From positions 1-64,000 of the forward strand of contig JAHJJU010000105.1 in NCBI GenBank assembly GCA_018822805.1: 64,000 bases of DNA, in the 5' to 3' direction. The DNA comes from a bacterium. Its GTDB lineage: Bacteria; Campylobacterota; Campylobacteria; Campylobacterales; Sulfurovaceae. Within the stretch, counting starts at the first letter, position 1; each line of letters begins with the position of its first letter. The position numbers were made by a program, and so were the translations under genes. Positions 30,379 through 38,943 of the stretch are shown in pieces. The notes beneath the pieces were generated by a model that was not told where the DNA came from, made no database searches, and was given only the letters and a program-made list of their open reading frames with translations.

Positions 30379-31779
30379 TTATATCTTCTCCCAAAGTGTA
30401 CCATCCGTTGTATCCATTAAAGCAATTCCCATGGCTGTAATCTTATCACGAATGGCATCTGATTTTTCATAATCTTTGGCTTTTTTGGCTTCATTTCTTT
30501 GCTCGATTAAAGACTCTATTTGGGTTTTAGTTACTGTATCAATACCTATTTGAAAATAAGAAAATGGCTCTTTCCCACCCAAACCAAGCAACTCATTTAT
30601 AAATTCTATATTGGCTAGAGTCTCTTTCTTTAACCCTTTATCTTTTTGATTGGCATTAAGCTTATCATTGGTTTCACTTATCATCTCATCAATGCTGGCT
30701 AAAGCTACGGAGATATTTAAATCATCGCTCATCGCTTCTAAAATGGATTTTTGAAAGACTTTGTTGGGTTTTGATGCACCTGTGGGGGCAATTCTTTTTT
30801 TAAGTCTATAGAGTTTATCAAGTCGTTTTTTAGAGTTGAGCAGATCCTCTTCGTTAAAGTTAAAATCATTTCTATAATGAACCGAGATGAGGTAGTTTCG
30901 TAGTATCTCTCCATCGTAAACTTTTAGGGCATCTTTTACAAAAAAGCTGTTGCCTAATGATTTACTCATCTTTTCACCGTTTATATTGACAAATCCATTG
31001 TGCATCCAGTATTTTGCCAGTTCATGTCCTGTGGCACATCGGCTTTGGGCTGCTTCGTTTTCGTGGTGAGGGAAGAGTAGGTCGGCTCCTCCACCATGAA
31101 TATCGATGCTGTATTCGTCGTTACCTTTAAAGTGTTTTTCTATCATCGCTGAACACTCAATGTGCCATCCTGGGCGACCTTTTGAAAAAGCCGTATTAAA
31201 ACAGATATCATCTTCACCATGACAGGCTTTCCATAGAGCAAAATCTTTAGGATTGCGTTTTTGGGAGGTATGTTCTACACGGCTTTGATTGTCTTTATCA
31301 TCACCCACTTGGTGTGAGATGGCTCCGTAGTTACTATCTTTTGAAGTATCAAAATAAACATCACCCGAACTTACTACATAAGCGATGTCTTTATCAATTA
31401 GCCCTTGTATCATCGACTCCATCGCTTCGAGTGATTCGGTTGCTTTAGGTTCTATATCACTTTTCAGTACCCCTAAAGCTTTCATATCTTCTAAATATTG
31501 GTTAATATAATGCGTGGTTATCTCTTCTAAATTTTGTCCTGTCTCTTGTACTTTTTTAATGATTTTATCATCTATATCCGTAAAGTTTTTCCCCATCGTC
31601 ACTTCATAACGCAGAGCTTTTAAGGTACGAACTAAAAGATCAAAACTAAGAGAACTTCGTGCATGACCCAAGTGAGCATCATCATAGACCGTGGGTCCAC
31701 AAACATAAATAGAAGCTTTTTGTGGAACCATAGGTTCAAAAGGAAGTTTTGTTTTTTTGACGCTGTCGTAGATATACAT
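30379..31779 (-). CDS. cysS: Cysteinyl-tRNA synthetase
   Basis: YVCGPTVYDDAHLGHARS; DIHGGGADLLFPHHENE; KMSKSLGN. Confidence 0.97.
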   Translation of the reverse strand: MYIYDSVKKTKLPFEPMVPQKASIYVCGPTVYDDAHLGHARSSLSFDLLVRTLKALRYEVTMGKNFTDIDDKIIKKVQETGQNLEEITTHYINQYLEDMKALGVLKSDIEPKATESLEAMESMIQGLIDKDIAYVVSSGDVYFDTSKDSNYGAISHQVGDDKDNQSRVEHTSQKRNPKDFALWKACHGEDDICFNTAFSKGRPGWHIECSAMIEKHFKGNDEYSIDIHGGGADLLFPHHENEAAQSRCATGHELAKYWMHNGFVNINGEKMSKSLGNSFFVKDALKVYDGEILRNYLISVHYRNDFNFNEEDLLNSKKRLDKLYRLKKRIAPTGASKPNKVFQKSILEAMSDDLNISVALASIDEMISETNDKLNANQKDKGLKKETLANIEFINELLGLGGKEPFSYFQIGIDTVTKTQIESLIEQRNEAKKAKDYEKSDAIRDKITAMGIALMDTTDGTLWEKI

Positions 31780-31891
31780 AGAGATTTAACCTTTGATTCT
31801 TTAATGAGTGAAATTATACCCTAAATAGCCATTAATATTTTTTTAATGTGATTAGTACTACAATTAGATTATAACAATTAAAAGGAAACAA

Positions 31892-32110
31892 ATGCTAGCT
31901 GAATACAGAGCAGAAATTACAGAGTTAAAACAAAGCAATGCGCACTTTGCAAAAATCTTCGAGAATCACAATGAGCTTGATCAAAAAGTACAAGATGCTG
32001 AACATGGAAGACATGGTATGAGTGATATTGAGATTGAGAAAATGAAAAAGCAGAAACTTCTTTTAAAAGATGAGATGCTTAAAATGATTTTGGAATCTAA
32101 AAAAGCGTAA
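31892..32110 (+). CDS. YdcH/DUF465 family protein
   Basis: 72-aa helical ORF: NAHFAKIFENHNELDQKVQDAEHG. Confidence 0.85.
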   Translation: MLAEYRAEITELKQSNAHFAKIFENHNELDQKVQDAEHGRHGMSDIEIEKMKKQKLLLKDEMLKMILESKKA

Positions 32111-32120
32111 TTTCTTCTTT

Positions 32121-32141
32121 ATCCCGTTATTTAAACGGGAT
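32121..32141. terminator. Hairpin downstream of the DUF465 gene
   Basis: atcccgtt-attta-aacgggat perfect 8-bp stem; only weak T-run after it. Confidence 0.5.
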
Positions 32142-32144
32142 GGT

Positions 32145-32366
32145 TTACCTCTTATTTTTGTACCATCTCCCTAAAAACGCATTTAATTGATTAGCAAACT
32201 CATAAGCATCTTTTTGTCCAAATGCTTTTGGTCCTTTGGTCATTTCTCCTGCATTACGCATCTCTTGCTTAGGTACTGTTTGATGTTATCTACCCAGTAG
32301 AGTTCACCTCTATGGTCAATGGCATGGGCATTTTTAGAGTTGGGGTAAATTCCCAAGCTCTACCCT
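32145..32366 (-). pseudogene. Frameshifted NosL-like C-terminal remnant
   Basis: Two frames joined: NSKNAHAIDHRGELYWVDNIKQ / PKQEMRNAGEMTKGPKAFGQKDAYEFANQLNAFLGRWYKNKR*; frameshift near 32270-32280; stop (TAG) upstream. Confidence 0.5.
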
Positions 32367-32378
32367 TTTAAAAAATGT

Positions 32379-32449
32379 AAGGTACTCATAAAAAATGTTA
32401 TTATTGCTCATGTACATTTTTTAAACTTCCTTTGTCTTCTGAGTACCTT
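32379..32449. repeat. 10-bp perfect inverted repeat, arms 32379-32388 and 32440-32449
   Basis: aaggtactca ... tgagtacctt. Confidence 0.6.
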
Positions 32450-32460
32450 GGATTTTTTTA

Positions 32461-32471
32461 GGGGGGGGGGG
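32461..32471. repeat. Homopolymeric G(11) tract (C(11) on the minus strand)
   Basis: Direct reading of sequence. Confidence 0.95.
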
Positions 32472-32480
32472 AGATTTCTT

Positions 32481-32981
32481 TTAATAATATTTTTTAGGAA
32501 ATTCAAATAAAACAACCTTACCAGAGTTTTTAGTAATTTCATTCCAACGCTCAACATCCAATTCAATCTCAACCATCCCTGTTGTAACAATATTCTCAAT
32601 ATCATGACGTTCCACTAAATAATCCAACAACGAGTTCAAAGAGGGATTATGTCCAATTAGAAAAACAACATCATTTTTATTATCAATAGATTTTAGAACC
32701 GTAAGCAAATCACTAAGAGAAGCTTCATAAACCGTTTCTTGAAAGTCAATGTTTCCTAAATCATAACCAATTTTTTTAGCAATAGTATTTGCTGTGATAG
32801 AGGCTCTTTTAGCAGGAGAAGCGATGATGAGGTCAGGCTTTATCTTTTTACTTTTTAAACGTTCAGCCATCAGTTTGGCATCATGTTTTCCTCGTTTGTT
32901 TAAGGGTCTGTCAAAATCATCTAAGTTCAAATCGTTCCAGCTGGATTTGGCGTGTCGTATTAAGTATAGTTTTTTCATGGT
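32481..32981 (-). CDS. SixA-like histidine phosphatase
   Basis: KKLYLIRHAKSSWNDLNLDDFDRPLNKRGKHDAKLM; VFLIGHNPSLNSLL; internal start MKKLYLIRHAK preferred. Confidence 0.88.
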   Translation of the reverse strand, partial: TMKKLYLIRHAKSSWNDLNLDDFDRPLNKRGKHDAKLMAERLKSKKIKPDLIIASPAKRASITANTIAKKIGYDLGNIDFQETVYEASLSDLLTVLKSIDNKNDVVFLIGHNPSLNSLLDYLVERHDIENIVTTGMVEIELDVERWNEITKNSGKVVLFEFPKKYY

Positions 32982-33090
32982 GTTTGCTCCTAATTTCGGT
33001 TTTTCCACATTCCAAAGATACTATCGGTTTTTTTAATATATCTTTAATGGTATTTAAGTTTTACTTTATGCTAGTTTTTGATAAAGTATT

Positions 33091-33140
33091 ACTTTGACTC
33101 GTTCCCACTTTGACTCGTTCCCACTTTCAAAGTGGGAACG
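33091..33140. repeat. Tandem 16-mer plus perfect palindrome (REP-like)
   Basis: actttgactcgttccc x2 (33091-33122); CGTTCCCACTTT-c-AAAGTGGGAACG (33116-33140). Confidence 0.85.
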
Positions 33141-33195
33141 CATACGAGAATTAAATTTAAAATATATGCTACAATAAAAATAAAAGGAGCAAAAA

Positions 33196-33447
33196 ATGCA
33201 ACTAGCCATAGATATACCCGATGAACTATTTTTAAGCATAAATGAGACTCAAACGAATCTTGTGCAGATGGTTAAACAAAAATTAGCACTAGAACTCTAT
33301 AAGAACCATAAAATATCTATCTCACAAGGGGCGAAGTTTGTAGATATGGATATTTACTCTTTTATGAGACTCTTAAATGAGCATAAAATACCTGCTATTG
33401 ATGATTATGATATAGAGGCTGAACTTAATGCTTTAAAAGGTATTTAG
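33196..33447 (+). CDS. UPF0175 family antitoxin-like protein
   Basis: LALELYKNHKISISQGAKFVDMDIYSFMRLLNEHKIP signature. Confidence 0.85.
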   Translation: MQLAIDIPDELFLSINETQTNLVQMVKQKLALELYKNHKISISQGAKFVDMDIYSFMRLLNEHKIPAIDDYDIEAELNALKGI

Positions 33448-33918
33448 ATGATTATTGGAGATAGTTCGGCTTTGATTGCACTCTCTGTGGTCGATAAATT
33501 GGAACTTTTGGAAGCATTGTATGAAAATCTTTTTGTGCCACAAGCTGTTTATGATGAAGTTACACAAGTGGGAAGACCACAAAGTGATAAGCTTACAAAG
33601 TTTTTGCAAAATAGAGTAAGAGTAGTTGATTTAAACCTAACCAAATTAGGTCTTGGACTTGGGGAACTTGAAGCCATTACGCTTTATAAAGAGTTGGATG
33701 CTGATGTATTGCTTATAGATGATAATCGTGCTAAAAAATATGCTGTTTTGAATGATGTGAAAGTGATAGGAAGCCTTGGTATTTTGATAAAGGCTAAAGA
33801 GAATGGACTTATTGAAAAAGTAAAACCTCTTTTGGAGGGAATTATGAAATCTGAAGTTTATATTTCTGAGAAGTTGATGTTACAGGTTTTAGGGATTTGT
33901 GATGAGTTGGAGAAGTAA
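33448..33918 (+). CDS. DUF3368 PIN-like toxin
   Basis: IIGDSSALIALSVVDKLELLEALY; GLGELEAITLYKELDADVLLIDDNRAKKYA; directly follows the UPF0175 gene. Confidence 0.87.
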   Translation: MIIGDSSALIALSVVDKLELLEALYENLFVPQAVYDEVTQVGRPQSDKLTKFLQNRVRVVDLNLTKLGLGLGELEAITLYKELDADVLLIDDNRAKKYAVLNDVKVIGSLGILIKAKENGLIEKVKPLLEGIMKSEVYISEKLMLQVLGICDELEK

Positions 33919-33939
33919 GCTTGGTAAGAGAATGACTTA

Positions 33940-34206
33940 TTGACTAAAGGAAAACAAGTAAAACCAACCCCACCCCCATCATTCCAAGAACCCATAACCC
34001 TAGAAAACATAGGTAAATTCATAAAATCAAGAAGAACACAACAAGGAATAAGTACCAATGATTGTGCTATGCTTTGTAATATTTCAGCTCATACACTTAA
34101 TAAAATAGAAAATGGTTTTGAAGGAGTAAGACTGAACACACTGCTACAAATTATGGAAGCTTTAGGAATGGAGATGAACATGAAAGCGTGGGATAGTTAT
34201 GAATAG
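33940..34206 (+). CDS. XRE/HipB-like HTH protein
   Basis: IGKFIKSRRTQQGISTNDCAMLCNISAHTLNKIENG HTH; likely TTG start. Confidence 0.75.
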   Translation: MTKGKQVKPTPPPSFQEPITLENIGKFIKSRRTQQGISTNDCAMLCNISAHTLNKIENGFEGVRLNTLLQIMEALGMEMNMKAWDSYE

Positions 34207-34452
34207 TTTAAAAGTGAGTATGCAAAACCAATTGGTTGGTCAACTCTCTATGGATGAGAATGAAAACTGATGATGTACGATTTTGACCACAATCTAGCGA
34301 TGGCTTATGGTAATGAATTTAATCCTGAGACAAAACAATTTTAATAGAAGAAGAGTCAAAATTTATAAACAAACTCACACGATTCATTCTAAACAGAGCC
34401 AATAAATTTAAAGAAATAGCGTTAGAAATACCTTATGTCTCCTTCCCTTAAA
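34199..34452 (+). pseudogene. Possible HipA remnant
   Basis: Overlaps the HTH stop as in hipBA operons: MNSLKVSMQNQLVGQLSMDENEN*, then broken frames MMYDFDHNLAMAYGNEFNPETKQF*. Confidence 0.3.
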
Positions 34453-34470
34453 GCATAGCAATACCTAAAC

Positions 34471-34487
34471 GGAACATCTCTTGCATA
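34471..34487 (+). promoter_or_regulatory. Sigma-54-like -24/-12 promoter upstream of nifV
   Basis: GGAACATCTCTTGCATA: GG-N10-GC spacing. Confidence 0.7.
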
Positions 34488-34519
34488 GATGATTAAAAAC
34501 CACTTTGCAAGGAACTCCA

Positions 34520-35626
34520 ATGGCACTCATAAACGACACAACGCTTCGTGATGGTGAACAAGCACCTTATGTAGCCTTTAATACCCAAGAGAAACTGAAG
34601 ATTGCTCAACTGCTTTATGAAGCTGGGGCTGATGAGTTGGAGGTGGGGATTCCTGCGATGGGTTCGCAAGAGCAGAGTGACCTTAAAGAGATTTTGGCTC
34701 TAAATTTACCCCTTCAAATTATGAGCTGGAATCGTGCGACCATGGGTGACCTTGAAGCGTCACTGACATGTGGAGTAAAGGCTGTAGATTTGTCGGTTCC
34801 TGTTTCCGACATTTTGATAAATGTGAAGTTCAAGGGAGACAGAGAGCGACTCTTTAGAAACCTTGAAGAGGTGGTGAGTGTTGCTAAAAAAGAGGGGCTG
34901 TTTGTGTGCATTGGTGGAGAGGATGCGAGTCGGGCTGATAATGGGTTTTTAGCAGAGTTGATGCATTTTGGTAAAGCGTTGGGGGCTGACCGTTTTCGTT
35001 ATTGTGATACGGTGGGGATTTTAACACCTCATCAGACTTATGAGAATATTTCAGCATTGAGTGCATGGAATATCTTGGATATAGAGATGCACACCCATAA
35101 TGATTTTGGAATGGCTACAGCAAACTCTATTGCAGGGATTGAAGCTGGAGCAAAGAGTGCCAATACAACCGTGATAGGCTTAGGTGAAAGAGCAGGAAAT
35201 GCTTCGTTTGAGCAGGTGTTGATGAGCCTAACCCACCAGTTTTCTGAAAAAAGAGTTATTAACTCCTTAAAGCTTAAAGAGTTGGTGCATACGGTTGCAT
35301 TGGCATCGAACAAATTGATTGCGACCAACACGCCTATTATAGGAGAGCATATCTTTTCTCATGAGTCGGGTATTCATGTGAGTGGTATGATTCATGCCAA
35401 CAATGCTTATGAAGCGTTTAAGCCTGAAGAGGTGGGGTTGTTTAGACATTTTCCCATTGGTAAACATTCAGGGAGTGCAACGCTGTTACATCATCTGAAA
35501 GCCATGGGAATTTTTCCTACTAAAGAGCGTGTCCAAGCTATATTGCCTAAAGTTCGGGAGATTGTAACACACCGTAAAGTGGTCATGAGTGGCGAAGAGT
35601 TAAAAGAGTTGTACTTATGTTCATAG
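34520..35626 (+). CDS. nifV: Homocitrate synthase NifV
   Basis: MALINDTTLRDGEQAPYVAF; EMHTHNDFGMATAN; nif context; ATG after AAGGA. Confidence 0.92.
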   Translation: MALINDTTLRDGEQAPYVAFNTQEKLKIAQLLYEAGADELEVGIPAMGSQEQSDLKEILALNLPLQIMSWNRATMGDLEASLTCGVKAVDLSVPVSDILINVKFKGDRERLFRNLEEVVSVAKKEGLFVCIGGEDASRADNGFLAELMHFGKALGADRFRYCDTVGILTPHQTYENISALSAWNILDIEMHTHNDFGMATANSIAGIEAGAKSANTTVIGLGERAGNASFEQVLMSLTHQFSEKRVINSLKLKELVHTVALASNKLIATNTPIIGEHIFSHESGIHVSGMIHANNAYEAFKPEEVGLFRHFPIGKHSGSATLLHHLKAMGIFPTKERVQAILPKVREIVTHRKVVMSGEELKELYLCS

Positions 35627-36426
35627 GATGGATTCGTGGCAATCGCCTAAAAGAGGACTTAGAAGCGTTTGAAGCCAGAAAAGTAGTCGATAAAAATCTG
35701 ATATTGACCACTTATGCTCAGAACCCAACTTACTGTTTTGGTATTTACGATGCCCAGAAATTGGTGGCACTTATTACAGCTTATGCGTTTGATGATTCAA
35801 TTTTATTAAATAACTTTTATGCACTTGATGAGGTGGAGATCGATTTAAAAAAGCGTTTGGTTCAACTGCTGTTAAACAATATAGAGAGTAATAAAACAGT
35901 CATGATATTGGCAAAAAGAGATGAGGTGGAGTATTTTAAAGCATTAAACTTTGTATCGTACGCTCGTTTTAAACAAGCCATTTTTAACGGTGGAGGCGTG
36001 GCGTTTAACTTCTCCAATGCTACAGCCAAAAGTATCAGCCATGAGAATTACCAAAGTGGACTTAAAAATTATGATTACAGAGCATTTAAAGAGGATAGGT
36101 TTGAGTACATCACCACAGCTGTTATGAAACAGTCATCGCTTTTGTTATCAAATGATTTTGGGTATCAACACTCGTACGCACTCAATCGTAATGTGATAAA
36201 AATCTCCCCATGGATTATGCAAAGCGAAGCATTGAGTGATGCTGAGAAATTCATTCGAGGGCTAATTTACCACCGTGGATTAAAAAAAATTATGGCGTTT
36301 ATTCCCGAGGTAAAAGAGATTACCGACCTCTACATATCGTATAAGTTTGAGTTGAAGGGTGGTTATCAACTGTTTTACTTGGGGAATAGACCTACCATTG
36401 ATTTGGAGATGGTTTATGCATTGTAA
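35617..36426 (+). CDS. nif-linked uncharacterised protein (possible tandem GNAT-like fold)
   Basis: ORF overlaps the nifV end; LVALITAYAFDDSILLNNFYALDEVEIDLKKRLVQLLLNNI pattern suggests acetyltransferase-like topology. Confidence 0.6.
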   Translation: MFIGWIRGNRLKEDLEAFEARKVVDKNLILTTYAQNPTYCFGIYDAQKLVALITAYAFDDSILLNNFYALDEVEIDLKKRLVQLLLNNIESNKTVMILAKRDEVEYFKALNFVSYARFKQAIFNGGGVAFNFSNATAKSISHENYQSGLKNYDYRAFKEDRFEYITTAVMKQSSLLLSNDFGYQHSYALNRNVIKISPWIMQSEALSDAEKFIRGLIYHRGLKKIMAFIPEVKEITDLYISYKFELKGGYQLFYLGNRPTIDLEMVYAL

Positions 36427-36495
36427 TACAAAATTTAATGCAACTTATTGCATGAGCCGACTGCTGAAGTCAACATTAATAAAAAAGGATAAAAC

Positions 36496-36702
36496 ATGAC
36501 ACTAACAGAAGAACAAAAAGCAATCAAAAAAGAGTACGCAAAATACAAAAGAATTGTAACACAAATTGCAGGTGAGATTCATGACATTGTTGAAGATACT
36601 ATTTGGACAGAGTATGAAAAGCTTTTAACCTTGAGTCAAGATGTACAAGTTGCTATGAAAGATGTTACCGATTTTAAAGCACAACATGACTTTCTAAAAT
36701 AG
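36496..36702 (+). CDS. DUF683 (CCE_0567-like) nif-associated small protein
   Basis: 68-aa helical hairpin; IKKEYAKYKRIVTQIAGEIHDIVEDTIWTEYEKLLTLSQ pattern; nif context. Confidence 0.7.
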   Translation: MTLTEEQKAIKKEYAKYKRIVTQIAGEIHDIVEDTIWTEYEKLLTLSQDVQVAMKDVTDFKAQHDFLK

Positions 36703-36715
36703 AGAAAGTATCTTT

Positions 36716-36976
36716 ATGCAAACTCTAGCCCAAAAGGAGATTGGTCAAAAAATCATTTGTGATTGTGGAGAGAAAAATGTTCTACAAGCCATTGAAATTT
36801 TTGAAGCAACCGAACTGCCCTATAAAAAAGCTAAAAAACTGGTGACAGGGTGCAATAAAACCTGTTGCAGACGACCCCTTATGGCACTTTTTAATATGGT
36901 CGATTTTGGAGCTATTGATTATGAAGAGATAGATTTTCTTATCGACCAATTTCAAGCACGATTTAAGGAGATATAA
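36716..36976 (+). CDS. Cys-rich nif-linked mini-protein, possible Fe-S (BFD-like) protein
   Basis: CDCGEKN...VTGCNKTCCRRPLMALFN; five cysteines in 86 aa. Confidence 0.55.
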   Translation: MQTLAQKEIGQKIICDCGEKNVLQAIEIFEATELPYKKAKKLVTGCNKTCCRRPLMALFNMVDFGAIDYEEIDFLIDQFQARFKEI

Positions 36977-36978
36977 CA

Positions 36979-37971
36979 ATGAATCAATACGATGCCTTTA
37001 TACGATGGGTCAAGTTCAACAATTTAAGTTCAACCATTCCTACAGCACCCACGCTACTAGATGAACTCTCGGTACTTGATTTGTCTAAAAAAAAACTAAG
37101 AGAACTTCCTGACTCTATAGAAGTTTTAAGTAATTTATGTGTTCTAAAACTCTCGGGGAATCGACTGAAAAAGTTGCCTGAAAGTATTGGAAAGTTAAAA
37201 AAATTACGTAATTTACAGTGTCAAGACAATCTTTTAGAGAAACTGCCACAGAGTATAGGTGAACTGGACTCCTTGGTGATTTTAAATCTCAATGGTAACC
37301 GACTTAAAGTTTTGCCAAAGAGCTTTTATCAACTCAGCAAACTCACCCGTTTAAGTATGGCAACCAACTCTTTGGAGTCGCTATCTATTGAGTTTAAAAA
37401 CCTTTCTAAGTTGCTTTATCTGTCACTTGATACCAACAATTTAAAAGAGTTACCCGATATTTTTGAGTATATGAATGCACTTTATTATCTTGATCTCTCT
37501 TATAATAAATTGAGCTACTTACCCAAATCTATCAGTCAAATTGAAGAGTTAGAGACCTTGCTGTTAGAGGGAAATAGCATTAGAGATTTACCCACGCTAG
37601 AGTCGCATGATATGCTGATTCGACTCAACCTAAACGACAATGATTTAACCGAACTGGATTTTGATATCAGTCAGCTAGAAGATTTAAAAATACTCACCCT
37701 TGACAACAACCATTTAGAGAAGCTACCTAATGAGATTTGTGAACTTAAAAGCCTTAGATACTTAAGTGCTTCTGCCAATAATTTAAGTGAGCTTCCTGAA
37801 TGTATTGGTGATTTAACAGAGTTGGTGGAACTGGATGTGGAGGAGAATAGCATTGGTGCATTACCTGTATCATTTACTAATCTTGTCAATCTTAAAAATC
37901 TTTATATTGCCCAAAATGGTAATTTGAGCCGACCTGCTATAGAGGGGTTGGAGTATTGTGATGTGGAGTAG
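36979..37971 (+). CDS. Leucine-rich repeat protein in nif cluster
   Basis: About a dozen LxxLxLxxNxLxxLPxxI repeats. Confidence 0.9.
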   Translation: MNQYDAFIRWVKFNNLSSTIPTAPTLLDELSVLDLSKKKLRELPDSIEVLSNLCVLKLSGNRLKKLPESIGKLKKLRNLQCQDNLLEKLPQSIGELDSLVILNLNGNRLKVLPKSFYQLSKLTRLSMATNSLESLSIEFKNLSKLLYLSLDTNNLKELPDIFEYMNALYYLDLSYNKLSYLPKSISQIEELETLLLEGNSIRDLPTLESHDMLIRLNLNDNDLTELDFDISQLEDLKILTLDNNHLEKLPNEICELKSLRYLSASANNLSELPECIGDLTELVELDVEENSIGALPVSFTNLVNLKNLYIAQNGNLSRPAIEGLEYCDVE

Positions 37972-37980
37972 GGAGTAGTT

Positions 37981-38943
37981 TTACAACTCCTCTTCACTCA
38001 ATCTATCCGATATAGCATCTATTTCTATTCGGATACTTTCCATCGACACCAAATAGTCACTATAAATCAAATCTGCAAAGTTACCACTATAGTACTCTTC
38101 AATCTTAGCCAAAACCATAGTCGTATCACTAAATATAGCCGTAGTATAAAGAGGAACCATCGCCCACTCTGAATGAAATTGACGACCATCATCTACGCGT
38201 ACACTCTGAATCATTGTAACAAAATCATCAGAGTTCAAAAATTGGATTATCTCCTTCTCTTGCATCAAGTAATAAAGGTCATAAAGATGTCTTATCTTCT
38301 TCTTCAACTCATCAAAATCTTTATCACTCTCATGTGAAGCTCTCGCTACAGCACTCAATTTTTCACAAAAAGTTCGCCGATAATCCAAAATATTTACGCT
38401 AAATGGTTCAAGTTCATACTCTGTAATAATATCATTAGCCTTAGCCAATAAAAAGTCATAAACATAAGATGAAATCTCTTGGAGTTGATAAGGATGTGGT
38501 TGTGCAAATGAGTTTAATTCTACAATAATATGGGAGTTTGCATGTCCAAAATTTCCACTCTCCAGCTTGGTATAATCATAAACAGTTTTTCTAAATTCTG
38601 AACCTTTTGAGACTTGTATATGGTCAACTATCTCTTCAAAATTGGCATCAACAATATTTTTTTCAATCCTCTTTATTAGCTTTTTTGTCTGATTAGAGGT
38701 CATATCTGTAGAGATAACTGCCAAATCAATATCTTCTGAAAATCTCTCTATCACTCGATAAGCTTTGGATAAAGCCGTACCACCCTTAAATATCGCCTGT
38801 TCGATATGTTCACTCTTTGAGAGAGCCTTTAAAATATAGGTAACCTAATAATCTTTCTCAATATACAAAAACGAGATATTCATCGCTTGGGCTGTTGCTT
38901 TTACAACATCTCCAAAAAGTTCACGGTTATCATGTAGTCTCAT
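37981..38943 (-). pseudogene. AbiEii-like nucleotidyltransferase toxin interrupted by an amber codon
   Basis: FKGGTALSKAYRVIERFSEDIDLAV signature; upstream part MRLHDNRELFGDVVKATAQAMNISFLYIEKDY then TAG (38845-38847) then VTYILKALSK; start ATG overlaps the AbiEi stop as TAATG. Confidence 0.8.

Noticed and set aside
32408-32605. 65-aa minus-strand ORF through the G11 tract
   Set aside because: Runs out of frame over the sixA-like 3' end; Lys/Pro-rich low-complexity tail from homopolymers; no coding signature.
36437-36453. ATGCAActtaTTGCAT palindrome upstream of the DUF683-like gene as a fifth sigma-54 promoter
   Set aside because: Lacks GG 12 nt upstream of the GC; does not fit GG-N10-GC. 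Could be an operator, but there is no further support.
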